A stretch of DNA of 64,000 nt from Blautia parvula (GCF_020215665.1 NZ_CP084061.1:1761001-1825000); one strand, 5' to 3'. Numbered from the stretch's first letter, positions 9,091 through 17,554 are shown. Made by a program: numbers and translations. The notes: generated by a model from the letters alone, not told the origin.

Positions 9091-10080
9091 TTATTTTCCA
9101 ACCGGATGCTCCTGCGCATATTTTCTTCCGTAGGAGTGCAGTTCATCCATGACAATGCTGTTATTCCACTCCCTGAAACAGATGCCGTTTGGTATGGATG
9201 GATAAAATCTTCCGCCCGGGCAATAGGTATCAATCGCTCTTCTGACCTCTGCCCTGATCTCCTCCTCCGTGATATTTTCAATATCTACTTTCGGGCCGTC
9301 AATGCCGCCGACCATAGCAAGCTTTCCCTCTGTCACTCTCTGGATTTCCACAATATCATTCTGCGCAATCGTACCCTGCCAGATATCCACGCCGATTTCC
9401 ACCATATCTGTGACAATGGGCTGGCAGATACAGTCCGCATGGTGCATATAAATCATACCGCAGGCATGTATGGTATCCGCGATCTCTTTCTGCAGAGGTT
9501 TAATGATTTGGCGCCATACCCTTGGCGGAAGAAAAACATTTTGTTTTGAACCCCAGTCATCGTGATAAAAGATTATGTCAGGGTGGATCTGTTCTGCCAC
9601 CATCTTGATATACTTTATTTTATAATCAGCGATTACCCGGAGCAGTGCTGCCATCTCATCCGGATACTCCAGATAATTTACCAGGGCTTCCTCCATTCCC
9701 ATCAGATGATGAGAGCGCTCAAAAAGGCCTCCGGCACACATGAATCCCACAAATTTTTCCCTGCGGTCCACTTTCGCCGCTTCCTCTTTCACCAGCGTCC
9801 AGTCCAGATGATCCAGATCCGGTACGGTGAGCTGTTCCTCCCATTTTTCAATATCCTTGATGACAGCATTTTCACTGTTCACCCTTGGATGAGGGCCGGG
9901 GGCACCCGGCTTATAAACATAGACCGTTCCCCAGGAATCCTTGTGCTCCAGTCCATCCTGAGGGCACATGTCTCCCATGAGCACAGGGTCCGGCACAAGT
10001 ACGATGGCATCCATCAAATCCCCGTAAAAATCAGGTTGTTCCCTGTTATAAATCGCCATAGCATTTTCCCGCAGATTCAT
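9091..10080 (-). CDS. uroporphyrinogen decarboxylase (URO-D) family protein, probable corrinoid-type methyltransferase
   Basis: A 329-residue TIM-barrel protein of the URO-D superfamily. In anaerobes this family includes MtaA/MtbA-like and O-demethylase methyltransferases acting on corrinoid proteins. A possible Zn-binding patch is visible around residues 215-220 (YMHHADCIC), and a typical C-terminal patch has GGRFYPSIPNGI. It is a single gene with its own terminator, so a corrinoid partner is not next to it. A divergent PucR-type regulator sits 320 bases away and is the likely controller. True haem-pathway HemE is unlikely given the divergent N-terminus and isolated context. Confidence 0.75.
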   Translation of the reverse strand: MNLRENAMAIYNREQPDFYGDLMDAIVLVPDPVLMGDMCPQDGLEHKDSWGTVYVYKPGAPGPHPRVNSENAVIKDIEKWEEQLTVPDLDHLDWTLVKEEAAKVDRREKFVGFMCAGGLFERSHHLMGMEEALVNYLEYPDEMAALLRVIADYKIKYIKMVAEQIHPDIIFYHDDWGSKQNVFLPPRVWRQIIKPLQKEIADTIHACGMIYMHHADCICQPIVTDMVEIGVDIWQGTIAQNDIVEIQRVTEGKLAMVGGIDGPKVDIENITEEEIRAEVRRAIDTYCPGGRFYPSIPNGICFREWNNSIVMDELHSYGRKYAQEHPVGK

Positions 10081-10118
10081 ATGATCGTTTCCTCCTTTGT
10101 CTTCCGAAAACTTTTTAT

Positions 10119-10254
10119 AGGTAACTATTCAGCCAGCTGAATCGTTACGGGTATTCGCCCATTAAAAATCGCTTCGCGATGGGGCGAATACCTGCTGCCA
10201 CTACTCTTATGCACGGTCAGCGCAGTAAATGCGCAGACCTGACTGAACAGTTAC
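10119..10254. repeat. MITE-like intergenic element with terminal inverted repeats
   Basis: It is bounded by GTAACTATTCAGCCAG-like and CTGACTGAACAGTTAC sequences (inverted copies, about 14 of 16 positions). Inside are a long hairpin at 10150-10192 (GGTATTCGCCC with GGGCGAATACC) and a GGTCAGCGCA...TGCGC hairpin near 10215. Parts recur at 2160-2240 and 54451-54482. It fills most of the 320-base gap between the URO-D gene and the PucR regulator. Confidence 0.6.
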
Positions 10255-10351
10255 TTTTATAGTTCTATTGTATAACAATCTATGTTTTCAGAAAATGTAC
10301 AGACTGTATCTGTTTTTCCACTCCTTATAGGCACTCTGCCCATACTTTTTC

Positions 10352-10380
10352 TTGACAAATAGAGGCATAAATTATAGTAT
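10352..10380 (+). promoter_or_regulatory. promoter of the PucR-type regulator
   Basis: TTGACA at 10352-10357, a 17-base spacer and TAGTAT at 10375-10380, 23 bases before the start codon. Confidence 0.65.
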
Positions 10381-10402
10381 TTTGACAAAGGAGTATATTC
10401 TT

Positions 10403-11962
10403 ATGAAAATCAATCTGGATATCATCGCAGAAGAATTATCTGCCTTCTCCCCCAGACGGGCAGGCAGGAAAAAATCAGATACTACAGCGCCAAACCTGCA
10501 GGGTGTCGGCCTGTACCATTCCCAATCCTCCCTGTCGCCGGAAATCTGTTATGCCGTGGATGCAGACAGTATTTCGGATTCTTTTATCTGCCCTTTTGGC
10601 ATCACACTGACTGTCATGGGAAATACAGCCGGGCTTTTGCCGGATACAGCGGACGCGGATATTCTGATACTGGATCGAGGGGATGCACAGTGCACATTCA
10701 GCGACATGTTCAATGCGCTTAATTCCGTTTTCCTAAAATACCAGGCGATTGACACGCGGCTCAGTTCTGCTGTCATGAAAAACGCCCCTCTGCAGGAAAT
10801 ACTGAAAATCGGTGAGGCCCTCTTCGGAAACCCTCTCATTCTTTTCGATAAAAATTACTGCATTTTAGGGGAAGCGGATTCCCGCCTGGAGAAACTGGAG
10901 CTGGTGTGTGACAAATGGTCGGATTCCAAAATGCTCTCCATTGATACAGTCAATGCCATCAAGACTTCACCGGAATACCGCAGGGCTTCTGAATCCTCTG
11001 ATATTTGTTTTGTATCGGAGGAATATTTTGCATACAATACGCTTTTTGCCCCTGTGGAGGGAAGCGGCTCCCCTTTGACCCTGGCTGTTATGGAGACAAA
11101 CTGCCCTCTCACCCGGGTACACCGGCAGCTTGCCCTGTACTTTTCCGGTATTCTGCGGCTTGCCCTGGGAAGAAATCATTTAAGCTCCGGACATTCTCTG
11201 CGGTTTGAGGATTTTCTGAAAGAGCTTCTGTACGACACGCAGATTGAACAGGCCGTGATAGACCGCTATCTGCTGGCTATGAATTGGAAAAATGGGGACA
11301 ATTACCTGCTGGTTACCTTTCAGACTAATCGTTTCGACAAGATTAATTCTATATACAATAACATCTGCGGAAACATCGAAAAACAGATACCTGAGAGTTT
11401 TGCCTTTTATTTTGAAGACAATCTTCTCACTGTTATCAATCTGGACCAGGCCCGCCTGACCAAGACGGATGCTGTCCATATGCTCTCTATTTTCCTGAGG
11501 GAAGGATTATTTCACGCCGGCATCAGTTATATTTTCTTTGATTTCAGCACTTTTTCCAGCTATTATAAACAGGCTCTAGGAGCTCTTGAGATGGGAGAAA
11601 AATATAGTCCTCATGAGTGGTGCTATGATTTTGAGGACTATGTGCTGCACTATTTTATGCACTACGGCACTAGCCGGATCGACGGAAGACATCTGTGCCA
11701 TCCCGGTGTAGTGCAGCTTTATATATATGATTCTAAGAATAACACAAATCTTCTGGAAACATTGAGGGCTTATCTGGACTGCGGAGGAAATGCGGTTCTG
11801 ACCGCGCAGAAACTCTATATCCACAGGAACACCCTGTACCAGAGACTGAAAAAAATAAACGGCATCATCCATACTAATCTGGATAATGCCAATGTCAGGC
11901 TGTTTATTATGATGTCCTATACATTTGTAGACCTGCTGGGGCTGACCCCTGTGGAATCTTAA
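10403..11962 (+). CDS. PucR/CdaR-type transcriptional regulator
   Basis: A 519-residue regulator. The C-terminal PucR-type helix-turn-helix is clear at about residues 450-485 (GGNAVLTAQKLYIHRNTLYQRLKKI), followed by the usual C-terminal helix. The middle part (about 270-440) resembles the degenerate cyclase-like segment common in this class. The N-terminal 250 residues are likely to sense a ligand. ATG 10403 follows AAAGGAG. It is divergent from the URO-D family methyltransferase, which makes that gene the obvious candidate target. Confidence 0.8.
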   Translation: MKINLDIIAEELSAFSPRRAGRKKSDTTAPNLQGVGLYHSQSSLSPEICYAVDADSISDSFICPFGITLTVMGNTAGLLPDTADADILILDRGDAQCTFSDMFNALNSVFLKYQAIDTRLSSAVMKNAPLQEILKIGEALFGNPLILFDKNYCILGEADSRLEKLELVCDKWSDSKMLSIDTVNAIKTSPEYRRASESSDICFVSEEYFAYNTLFAPVEGSGSPLTLAVMETNCPLTRVHRQLALYFSGILRLALGRNHLSSGHSLRFEDFLKELLYDTQIEQAVIDRYLLAMNWKNGDNYLLVTFQTNRFDKINSIYNNICGNIEKQIPESFAFYFEDNLLTVINLDQARLTKTDAVHMLSIFLREGLFHAGISYIFFDFSTFSSYYKQALGALEMGEKYSPHEWCYDFEDYVLHYFMHYGTSRIDGRHLCHPGVVQLYIYDSKNNTNLLETLRAYLDCGGNAVLTAQKLYIHRNTLYQRLKKINGIIHTNLDNANVRLFIMMSYTFVDLLGLTPVES

Positions 11963-11985
11963 GGCATACCCCAAAGCACATTCCG

Positions 11986-12573
11986 TCATTCATGCCTGCG
12001 GCAGGCACGCTTTGCGCGGCAAGGGATACTCTCCCAATCGCTTTTCAGCATGCGGTATTCCATACGTGTTTTCATTTTACCGTCATGCCATTCGTAGTCC
12101 ACATGCTCTGCCTCCCTGATCATGCCGCATTTCTGCATAACACGCTCGGAGCCTCTGTTTTCCTTGAGGCATCCGGTGGTGATGCGGTATACGCCGCCCT
12201 TTGAAAAAGCAAAGTCCATCACCTTTTCCAGCGCTTCTGTCACATAATCGCAGCCCCAGAATTTCGGATATGTAAAATACCCCAGGTGCACCAGCTTTCC
12301 CACAGGTGTTGTATCCATGACCGTATATCCGATACTGCCGATTTGTTCTTTTGTATCCTTTTTCTGCATGTGCAGAAAATATCTGCACCTGTCTTTCCCC
12401 CGGATATCCTGCAGAATATCCGCAAAATACTTCTCCGATTCCTCCCTGGAATGGTGCTGGATATCCTGAAGATAATACATCACCTCATCGTCTGCCATAA
12501 GTCTGCTGTACTCTTCTGCATCATCCTTTGTATAATCCCGTAAAATAAGGCGTTCTGTTTCTAAGTATATCAA
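11986..12573 (-). CDS. GNAT family N-acetyltransferase (RimJ/RimL-like)
   Basis: About 195 residues. It begins with the RimJ/RimL-type signature LETERLILRDYTKDDAEEY, has the acetyl-CoA loop in the middle, and ends with NRGSERVMQKCGM, typical of ribosomal-protein-alanine acetyltransferase relatives. The start is TTG 12573, eight bases after GGAGG; an ATG just upstream is out of frame and stops at once. The C-terminal 15 residues are unusually rich in Arg, Cys and Ala. It lies directly downstream of the ATPase/nuclease-like gene. Confidence 0.8.
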   Translation of the reverse strand: MIYLETERLILRDYTKDDAEEYSRLMADDEVMYYLQDIQHHSREESEKYFADILQDIRGKDRCRYFLHMQKKDTKEQIGSIGYTVMDTTPVGKLVHLGYFTYPKFWGCDYVTEALEKVMDFAFSKGGVYRITTGCLKENRGSERVMQKCGMIREAEHVDYEWHDGKMKTRMEYRMLKSDWESIPCRAKRACRRHE

Positions 12574-12585
12574 TGCATGTTCCTC

Positions 12586-14175
12586 CTATATGACCACTTC
12601 GGTGATTATCTTTCCGGCTTCGTTGATTTTTTTAATTCCGGTCTTCTTTTCCTTTGCTTTATTAAAACAGAAACTGACCAGCCATCCTTTATTTTGCTCA
12701 TAGCTGTCCAGATAATCACAGAGCTGCTTTCGACCTTTTACCTGGTATTCTTCACCATGCCATATTTTCAGTTCAATGATATATTGTTTTCCATGGTAAT
12801 CTACAATGATATCTGTCCGCCGCTGGTCGCGTGTTCCGGCATCCACATAATAATGTCCTGTACCGTTAATGATTGGTTTTAAAAATGTAAGAAACAGAAA
12901 TCTGCCATCTTCCTCCAGGAATTCCCAATCTTTTTCTCCATAATAAGAAGTATAATGAGCCTGAAATCGTTCCAAAACTTTATCCATATCCAAATAGTGT
13001 CCTGAAATAAACTGGTTTCTTTCAACTACCGCAGCATCTGCCAGCCTGCTGTTCTTTGTTTCATTGAGATAAAATAAATCATACAGATACGTTTCAAAAA
13101 TACGGTTTGTTATGGCTACTTTATAGTCTTCTTCTTTCAAATATCCAAACATTGTGCCTATTTGAATTGTATTATCCGCAAGCGAAAACGGGTACGATTT
13201 TCCGCCCAAAAGTATATGATGGAGCATCTCATTTAAGTCAGGATACAAGTCAAGATTTTTGTTAATATCATCAAATAGTATACTCCGGCTCATCAGCATA
13301 TATTTAACAGCAGCTCTTACTCCTTCCGGGCACCACACAGAGGCTCTGTCACCAAAATCTTTATTTTTCCAGACTGATTCATCCAGCAATTTGCAGATTT
13401 GTGATACAAGGTATGGATATCCGGACGTATAGGCATATATTTCATTACTTAATTTGTCTATATCCATTCCATATTTATAATCTGCCTCATACTCTTCCAG
13501 CATTGTAGCTATTTCTTTCGGCGAAAAGGACATATCTACATCAAAACTTTCTGCAATATTCCATGGACTGTTATATCTATGCTCTGCATCCGGCCTGATC
13601 TTCAATTTTAAATTTTTTATGTCGTAAACACCCGTAAGAATCACGTTATGAAAAAAATTCTCTTTTCCCTTTTCTCTGTCCAGGTATTTGTCTCGAAGTA
13701 AACTGAGAAAAGAAAGAAATATCTGATTGCTTGAGCTTTTGTCAACTTCGTCAATCAAAAGGATGATTTCCTTATCTGAATCCGTACATAACCGGCTTAT
13801 CTTATCGCCGAGGTTCTGAAAAGTCAGCTCATCTTCTTCATAATGATTCCATTGTTCAATTACATTAGCATCTAAACTTTCATTTTCCAATTCTTTGGTG
13901 ACCAGCTGCACAAATCCTCTTACAAAATTTTCTCTGGAATCAAATAAATCATCTGCGCCTTCAAAACTGATACTGATAATCATGTACTGATCCTGCAAAT
14001 ATTTTTCTAACTGATACAGCGTTGTGGTTTTCCCGTATTGCCTGCCTCTGTTAATTGCAAAATAATACCCTGGTTCAATGTATTCTTCTACAATTTGTTT
14101 TACTTTTTGTGATATGTCTACCATATAATGTTTCTCTGGTATACAGATTCCGGTCACGTTATAACGCTTTCTCAT
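12586..14175 (-). CDS. AAA-like ATPase with C-terminal PD-(D/E)XK nuclease-like domain
   Basis: 529 residues. N-terminal P-loop GRQYGKTT at about 44-51, Walker B IILLIDEVD near 140, and an Orc/STAND-like helical region with a TSGYPYLVSQICKLL segment at about 255-275. The C-terminal 80 residues carry a PD-(D/E)XK-like core: D in RTDIIVDYHG, then IIELK. This architecture is common in Clostridia and Bacteroides as 'AAA-ATPase-like plus PDDEXK_9', with unproven function; defence or genome maintenance has been suggested for related proteins. It is the nearest gene to the CRISPR array but is not a cas gene. Confidence 0.75.
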   Translation of the reverse strand: MRKRYNVTGICIPEKHYMVDISQKVKQIVEEYIEPGYYFAINRGRQYGKTTTLYQLEKYLQDQYMIISISFEGADDLFDSRENFVRGFVQLVTKELENESLDANVIEQWNHYEEDELTFQNLGDKISRLCTDSDKEIILLIDEVDKSSSNQIFLSFLSLLRDKYLDREKGKENFFHNVILTGVYDIKNLKLKIRPDAEHRYNSPWNIAESFDVDMSFSPKEIATMLEEYEADYKYGMDIDKLSNEIYAYTSGYPYLVSQICKLLDESVWKNKDFGDRASVWCPEGVRAAVKYMLMSRSILFDDINKNLDLYPDLNEMLHHILLGGKSYPFSLADNTIQIGTMFGYLKEEDYKVAITNRIFETYLYDLFYLNETKNSRLADAAVVERNQFISGHYLDMDKVLERFQAHYTSYYGEKDWEFLEEDGRFLFLTFLKPIINGTGHYYVDAGTRDQRRTDIIVDYHGKQYIIELKIWHGEEYQVKGRKQLCDYLDSYEQNKGWLVSFCFNKAKEKKTGIKKINEAGKIITEVVI

Positions 14176-14345
14176 GTAAATCTCCTGGGATGTATTATTG
14201 TTGGGGAATCATTTGCAAGATGATTTTTATGCATAAATGCGATAAAAATTTGAATTTGCAGTGCTGATTATTATCTTTATGTCTTTATTAAACGTAAATA
14301 TAAAATGTTGAATAAATGGTAGGTGATCTTGTTTTGATTCTAATT

Positions 14346-14363
14346 TAAGTGGACGTTAATTTC
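14346..14363. repeat. left copy of an inverted repeat framing the CRISPR array
   Basis: TAAGTGGACGTTAATTTC here is the inverted complement, with one mismatch, of 15487-15504. The pair encloses the whole CRISPR array and its leader side. The rest of 14176-14402 shows nothing coding. Confidence 0.55.
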
Positions 14364-14402
14364 AAGGTACGAATTTTGTCCGGTGTATTTAGTGTTAATA
14401 CT

Positions 14403-14434
14403 ATTGTGACTGTCTTCGGTGTGAAGCTAAAGAC
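14403..14434 (-). repeat. heavily degenerate extra CRISPR repeat
   Basis: This 32-base stretch keeps part of the repeat 3' half on the plus strand (GAAGCTAAAGAC compared with GAAGCCGGAGAC). It lies exactly 33 bases from the first recognised repeat, the normal spacer length. It is read as an older leader-distal unit that has decayed. Confidence 0.45.
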
Positions 14435-14467
14435 AATACCCAAAACTGTGGTTGTATTCCTACAAGC

Positions 14468-15353
14468 ATTTCTATCTGCTTCGGCTCGAAGCCGGAGACT
14501 TAATTGTCCAAGAGTAGAAGCAGATGTTGCATATTTCAATTCACTCCAGCGCGAAGCCGGAGACTATACATGCACAAGCAGAGGGGACAACAGCTTTATT
14601 TCAATCCACTCCAGCGCGATGCCGGAGACAAATATTGCATTTAAACTGAACCGGATTTATCAGATTTCAATCCACTCCAGCGCGATGCCGGAGACCAGAC
14701 TGAAATATAAAACCTGTCTCATACGTTGTATTTCAATCCACTCCAGCGCGATGCCGGAGACTTCGTTCATCGCTTTTCTCCTGTCATCTATATAATTTCA
14801 ATCCACTCCAGCGCGAAGCCGGAGACCCCCCATAGAAACAGATTTACCGCCTGAACTTATTATTTCAATCCACTCCAGCGCGAAGCCGGAGACTGAGTGA
14901 GTAATGTATCACTCTAACACAGTATTTATTTCAATCCACTCCAGCGCGAAGCCGGAGACATCCGTAGACCTCCTCGGTCCCCTTATCATTGTTATTTCAA
15001 TCCACTCCAGCGCGAAGCCGGAGACTCACAGGTTGCGTCCGCAAGGGAGCCAGTGGAATATTTCAATCCACTCCAGCGCGAAGCCGGAGACTGGAAAAAG
15101 TGGAGGAGAAACCATGAATTTAATCATTTCAATCCACTCCAGCGCGAAGCCGGAGACGTTAGAAAGGAGCATTTTTTTGTATAATAGAGAATTTCAATCC
15201 ACTCCAGCGCGAAGCCGGAGACACCTGTATGATAATAAGGTTGTGGTAGATAGCTGATTTCAATCCACTCCAGCGCGAAGCCGGAGACTGGGAATCCGCC
15301 TTTTGCATACCAGTCCAGGTTATTTCAATCCACTCCAGCGCGAAGCCGGAGAC
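14468..15353 (-). CRISPR. CRISPR array, 14 repeats and 13 spacers, type I-C-like repeat
   Basis: The 32-base repeat on the plus strand begins ATTTCAATCCACTCCAGCGC and ends GAAGCCGGAGAC. Its complement ends in GTGGATTGAAAT, the hallmark of type I-C repeats, with a CTCCGGC/GCTGGAG stem. Repeats start at 14468, 14533, 14598, 14664, 14730, 14795, 14862, 14928, 14994, 15060, 15126, 15191, 15257 and 15322. Spacers are 33-35 bases. The first repeat has about six changes and the second one change; repeats 3-5 share GAT for GAA. Decay at the low-coordinate end puts the leader at the high-coordinate end and transcription on the minus strand. No cas genes are in the window. Confidence 0.95.
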
Positions 15354-15486
15354 GGCAATTATTACCAATTTCCATCTATATTCTACACATTTCCTTATAC
15401 AAATCAACTAATGTTTTATATTCTCCACCCCATTCCTCCACCAATCCCCCTATCACAATGCGCTTTTTCCAGTGCGAATCCCCTAA
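15354..15486 (-). promoter_or_regulatory. putative CRISPR leader
   Basis: An AT-rich non-coding stretch directly outside the last, perfectly conserved repeat, opposite the degenerate end. By position it should contain the promoter for the minus-strand pre-crRNA. It ends at the inverted repeat 15487-15504. Confidence 0.55.
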
Positions 15487-15504
15487 GAAATTAATGTCCA
15501 CTTA
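15487..15504. repeat. right copy of the inverted repeat framing the CRISPR array
   Basis: GAAATTAATGTCCACTTA pairs with 14346-14363 at 17 of 18 positions. About 1.16 kb lies from outer end to outer end. Confidence 0.55.
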
Positions 15505-15576
15505 CGTTTCGCACCACCAAAGCACTATATCATTATAACACACCTAATCCAAATATTCCAGAAAAGCATCTTCGCC

Positions 15577-16098
15577 TCAAAAATATTTCTCATATTCCCC
15601 ATCCGGGAATTTACCTTCCAGTCCCAGGACTCTGGGCCAAAGACCTGTCTCTGCTGTTATAACGCCCATAATCATTCCCATATGCGTATGCAGATGCCTG
15701 TGCTGCGCCAGTATAAGTGTAAATCTTTTATACTTACACCCTTCCGGTTTCAAAAGCAGCATATCATCCTCCAGATTTTCCGTATAATTCTTAATTTTCT
15801 TCTCAATCTCCAGAAAATACGCCTCCAAAGTCTCACGGGAAAGCAATTTATTCGTAACCACATCCAGATTATTCAAATCTTTCTCATGAAACCAGGGGTT
15901 TGCATACCCCGGGTCATCTGGATTTATAAACCACAAATCCAGGGAGTGCAGCATATGGTACACATGTTTCCACAAAGGCATTCCGCAGTATTCCTTTTCC
16001 CACATCGCATCCGGAATGCAGGTAACTACATTTTCCACTTCCCACAATGCCCTGTTTGTCTGTTCTTTGATAATATCTGAATATTTTTCCTGAACCAT
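15577..16098 (-). CDS. DinB-like four-helix protein
   Basis: 173 residues with the DinB/YfiT superfamily pattern: an early metal-ligand histidine in LWKHVYHMLHSLD and a late pair in QHRHLHTHMG, as in thiol-dependent or metal-binding DinB-like hydrolases. Start ATG 16098 has an AAGGGG site. It stands alone between the CRISPR region and two truncated genes. Members often act as thiol S-transferases or damage-inducible proteins; the specific role is not evident. Confidence 0.7.
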   Translation of the reverse strand: MVQEKYSDIIKEQTNRALWEVENVVTCIPDAMWEKEYCGMPLWKHVYHMLHSLDLWFINPDDPGYANPWFHEKDLNNLDVVTNKLLSRETLEAYFLEIEKKIKNYTENLEDDMLLLKPEGCKYKRFTLILAQHRHLHTHMGMIMGVITAETGLWPRVLGLEGKFPDGEYEKYF

Positions 16099-16123
16099 TG
16101 CTGGCGATTCCCCTTCCGCTCAT

Positions 16124-16408
16124 TTACCTCTCCATCATACCATTTTCCTGCAGCCATACCACAGACTCTCTGAGTGCCTGAACAGTCTTTGTCTCCAGCA
16201 CACATCTGCAGTTTCTTTTGCCGGCAATCTCAAATTTCTCTTTCAGGTCAATTTCTCCTGTCCCCAAAGCCAGATGATTCTTATTTCCGGCCGCATCATG
16301 CATATGAAAATGTACCAATTTCTTCTCATGCTCCAAAATAAAGCTCTCAAACTCTTTGGAATCCACATGGGAATGCCCTACATCCCAGGTCAGGAAAAAT
16401 ACCCTATT
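16124..16408 (-). pseudogene. C-terminal fragment of a sugar phosphate isomerase/epimerase
   Basis: The open frame encodes about 94 residues matching the end of an AP-endonuclease-2-type TIM barrel: LTWDVGHSHVD, then HFHMHDAAGNKNHLALGTGEID with its metal-ligand His, Asp and Glu. An in-frame stop at 16409-16411 lies exactly where the preceding gene fragment ends, so the first two thirds of the barrel are missing. I infer a deletion that joined two gene remains. An ATG at about 16366 could start a short peptide, but it cannot form the barrel. Confidence 0.7.
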
Positions 16409-16916
16409 TTAGGTACAGCCTCCGCACCAACTCATCATACCCCGAACTCCCATCCAGTATATTTTTATATGTACTGATCCAACAAGGCTTCAATCCCGCC
16501 CGGAATGCTGTTGCCTGGGATGCTGCATTTGAGGAAGCGACGCAGTAAATAGGCAGAATATCCCTCTCCAGAATATCATGCATCAAATGATTCACCAGCA
16601 CTGATGCCAGTCCACCCTTACGATACCTTTCCTTTACATCCACGCCGATCTCCCAAACCCTTCCGGATTCTATGGAGGCCCCGGCAAGCCCTGCAATCTC
16701 TCCATGTATTTCCGCATAAAACACTATATATGTATTTGTTCTTCCCTTCTCATCAAACAACAAGGAATTGTCAAATCCCTCTGTTCCCTGAAGCTCCCCA
16801 AGTTTCTCCCCTTCCAGCCCCCTGTAAGTGTACCCCGGCAGAAACTCTATTCTGTTGCTATGTTTTGCATCCGGTATGTAATAGATGGACTGCCCGTAAA
16901 GCAGGGGACACTTCTG
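16404..16916 (-). pseudogene. 5'-truncated GNAT acetyltransferase
   Basis: The open frame runs upstream to about 16916 and encodes a GNAT domain (GVDVKERYRKGGLASVLVNHL, then SNAASQATAFRAGL). The preceding segment is CPLLYGQSIYYIPDAKHSNR. There is no credible start codon or ribosome binding site: upstream lies an in-frame TGA at 16917-16919, only a few bases from the SRPBCC stop. The N-terminus has therefore been removed at the junction. A TTG near 16763 would give only a partial domain. Confidence 0.6.
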
Positions 16917-16922
16917 TCACCT

Positions 16923-17321
16923 CTATACTCCCAGCTCTTTTTTCAAATCTTCCGCATACTTTTTCTGCTGCCTCTTCAGATACATCCCCGCTGCAAACTT
17001 CATAAACGGTTTCTTCAGCTCCACATCCTCAGTAAAATCTATCTCCGTGCCATTTCTGCTTTCACGGAGCAGGCCTGTCCAGTGGCCCTTCATGTTTTCA
17101 TTCTCCATGTCAAATTCATACCGGCAAAACGGTACCTTTTTTGTGATTGTAAATGTAGTGGGAAACCCGCTCTTTGTGTACTCCACAAAGGTCTTCCCAT
17201 CCCCCATCTCTTCTATCCTGTCCAAATCGCTGCGCCAGCCGTAATTCTTATTATCCGTGATCACCTTCCAGACCTGTTCCGCGCTGGCGGACAGTTGGAT
17301 CTTCATATTTGCTTTCGCCAT
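16923..17321 (-). CDS. SRPBCC (START/Bet v1-like) family protein
   Basis: About 132 residues with the SRPBCC pattern: an N-terminal strand (MKIQLSASAEQVWKVITD), the central GDGKTFVEYTKSG region, and a C-terminal helix ending in KKELGV. ATG 17321 is chosen because GGAGG lies 8 bases before it; an ATG 12 bases upstream would overlap that site. It is a small ligand-binding or polyketide-cyclase-like protein with unknown ligand, adjacent to the decayed GNAT and isomerase remains. Confidence 0.7.
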   Translation of the reverse strand: MAKANMKIQLSASAEQVWKVITDNKNYGWRSDLDRIEEMGDGKTFVEYTKSGFPTTFTITKKVPFCRYEFDMENENMKGHWTGLLRESRNGTEIDFTEDVELKKPFMKFAAGMYLKRQQKKYAEDLKKELGV

Positions 17322-17502
17322 AACTGCCTCCATTTTTCCTTTTCTACCAGTCTACCCTGTACCCTCTTTCTTGTCAAACCGAAAACCCTTTCCTGCATCA
17401 AACAAAAAGAAGAAAGAGTCCGGTTTTCGGACTCCCGCTCCTGAGCGCAGCCGCCTGCGGCTAAAAAGTTCACGGATTTTTCTAAGTATAACAAAAGAAA
17501 AA

Positions 17503-17540
17503 GCGCCTGCCCCCCATCTTCGGGAAGGCAGACGCCGCAT
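17503..17540 (-). terminator. terminator of the cysteine-related operon
   Basis: On the minus strand, GCGTCTGCC and GGCAGGCGC form a 9-bp stem followed by TTTTTCTTTT. It lies 15-50 bases beyond the antiporter stop. Confidence 0.75.
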
Positions 17541-17554
17541 TATTTCATGCAATA

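Noticed and set aside
9007..10140. Long plus-strand open frames (180 and 192 codons)
   Set aside because: They are antisense to the URO-D family gene, whose frame has clear family motifs.
10081..10402. A riboswitch in the URO-D/PucR intergenic region (strong hairpins)
   Set aside because: The hairpins belong to a repeat element also seen elsewhere, and no known riboswitch core is recognisable.
14349..15257. Apparent proteins with a repeated ISIHSSA-PET peptide, and the antisense version
   Set aside because: They are produced by translating the CRISPR repeats and spacers; there are no ribosome sites and the repeat period is DNA-based.
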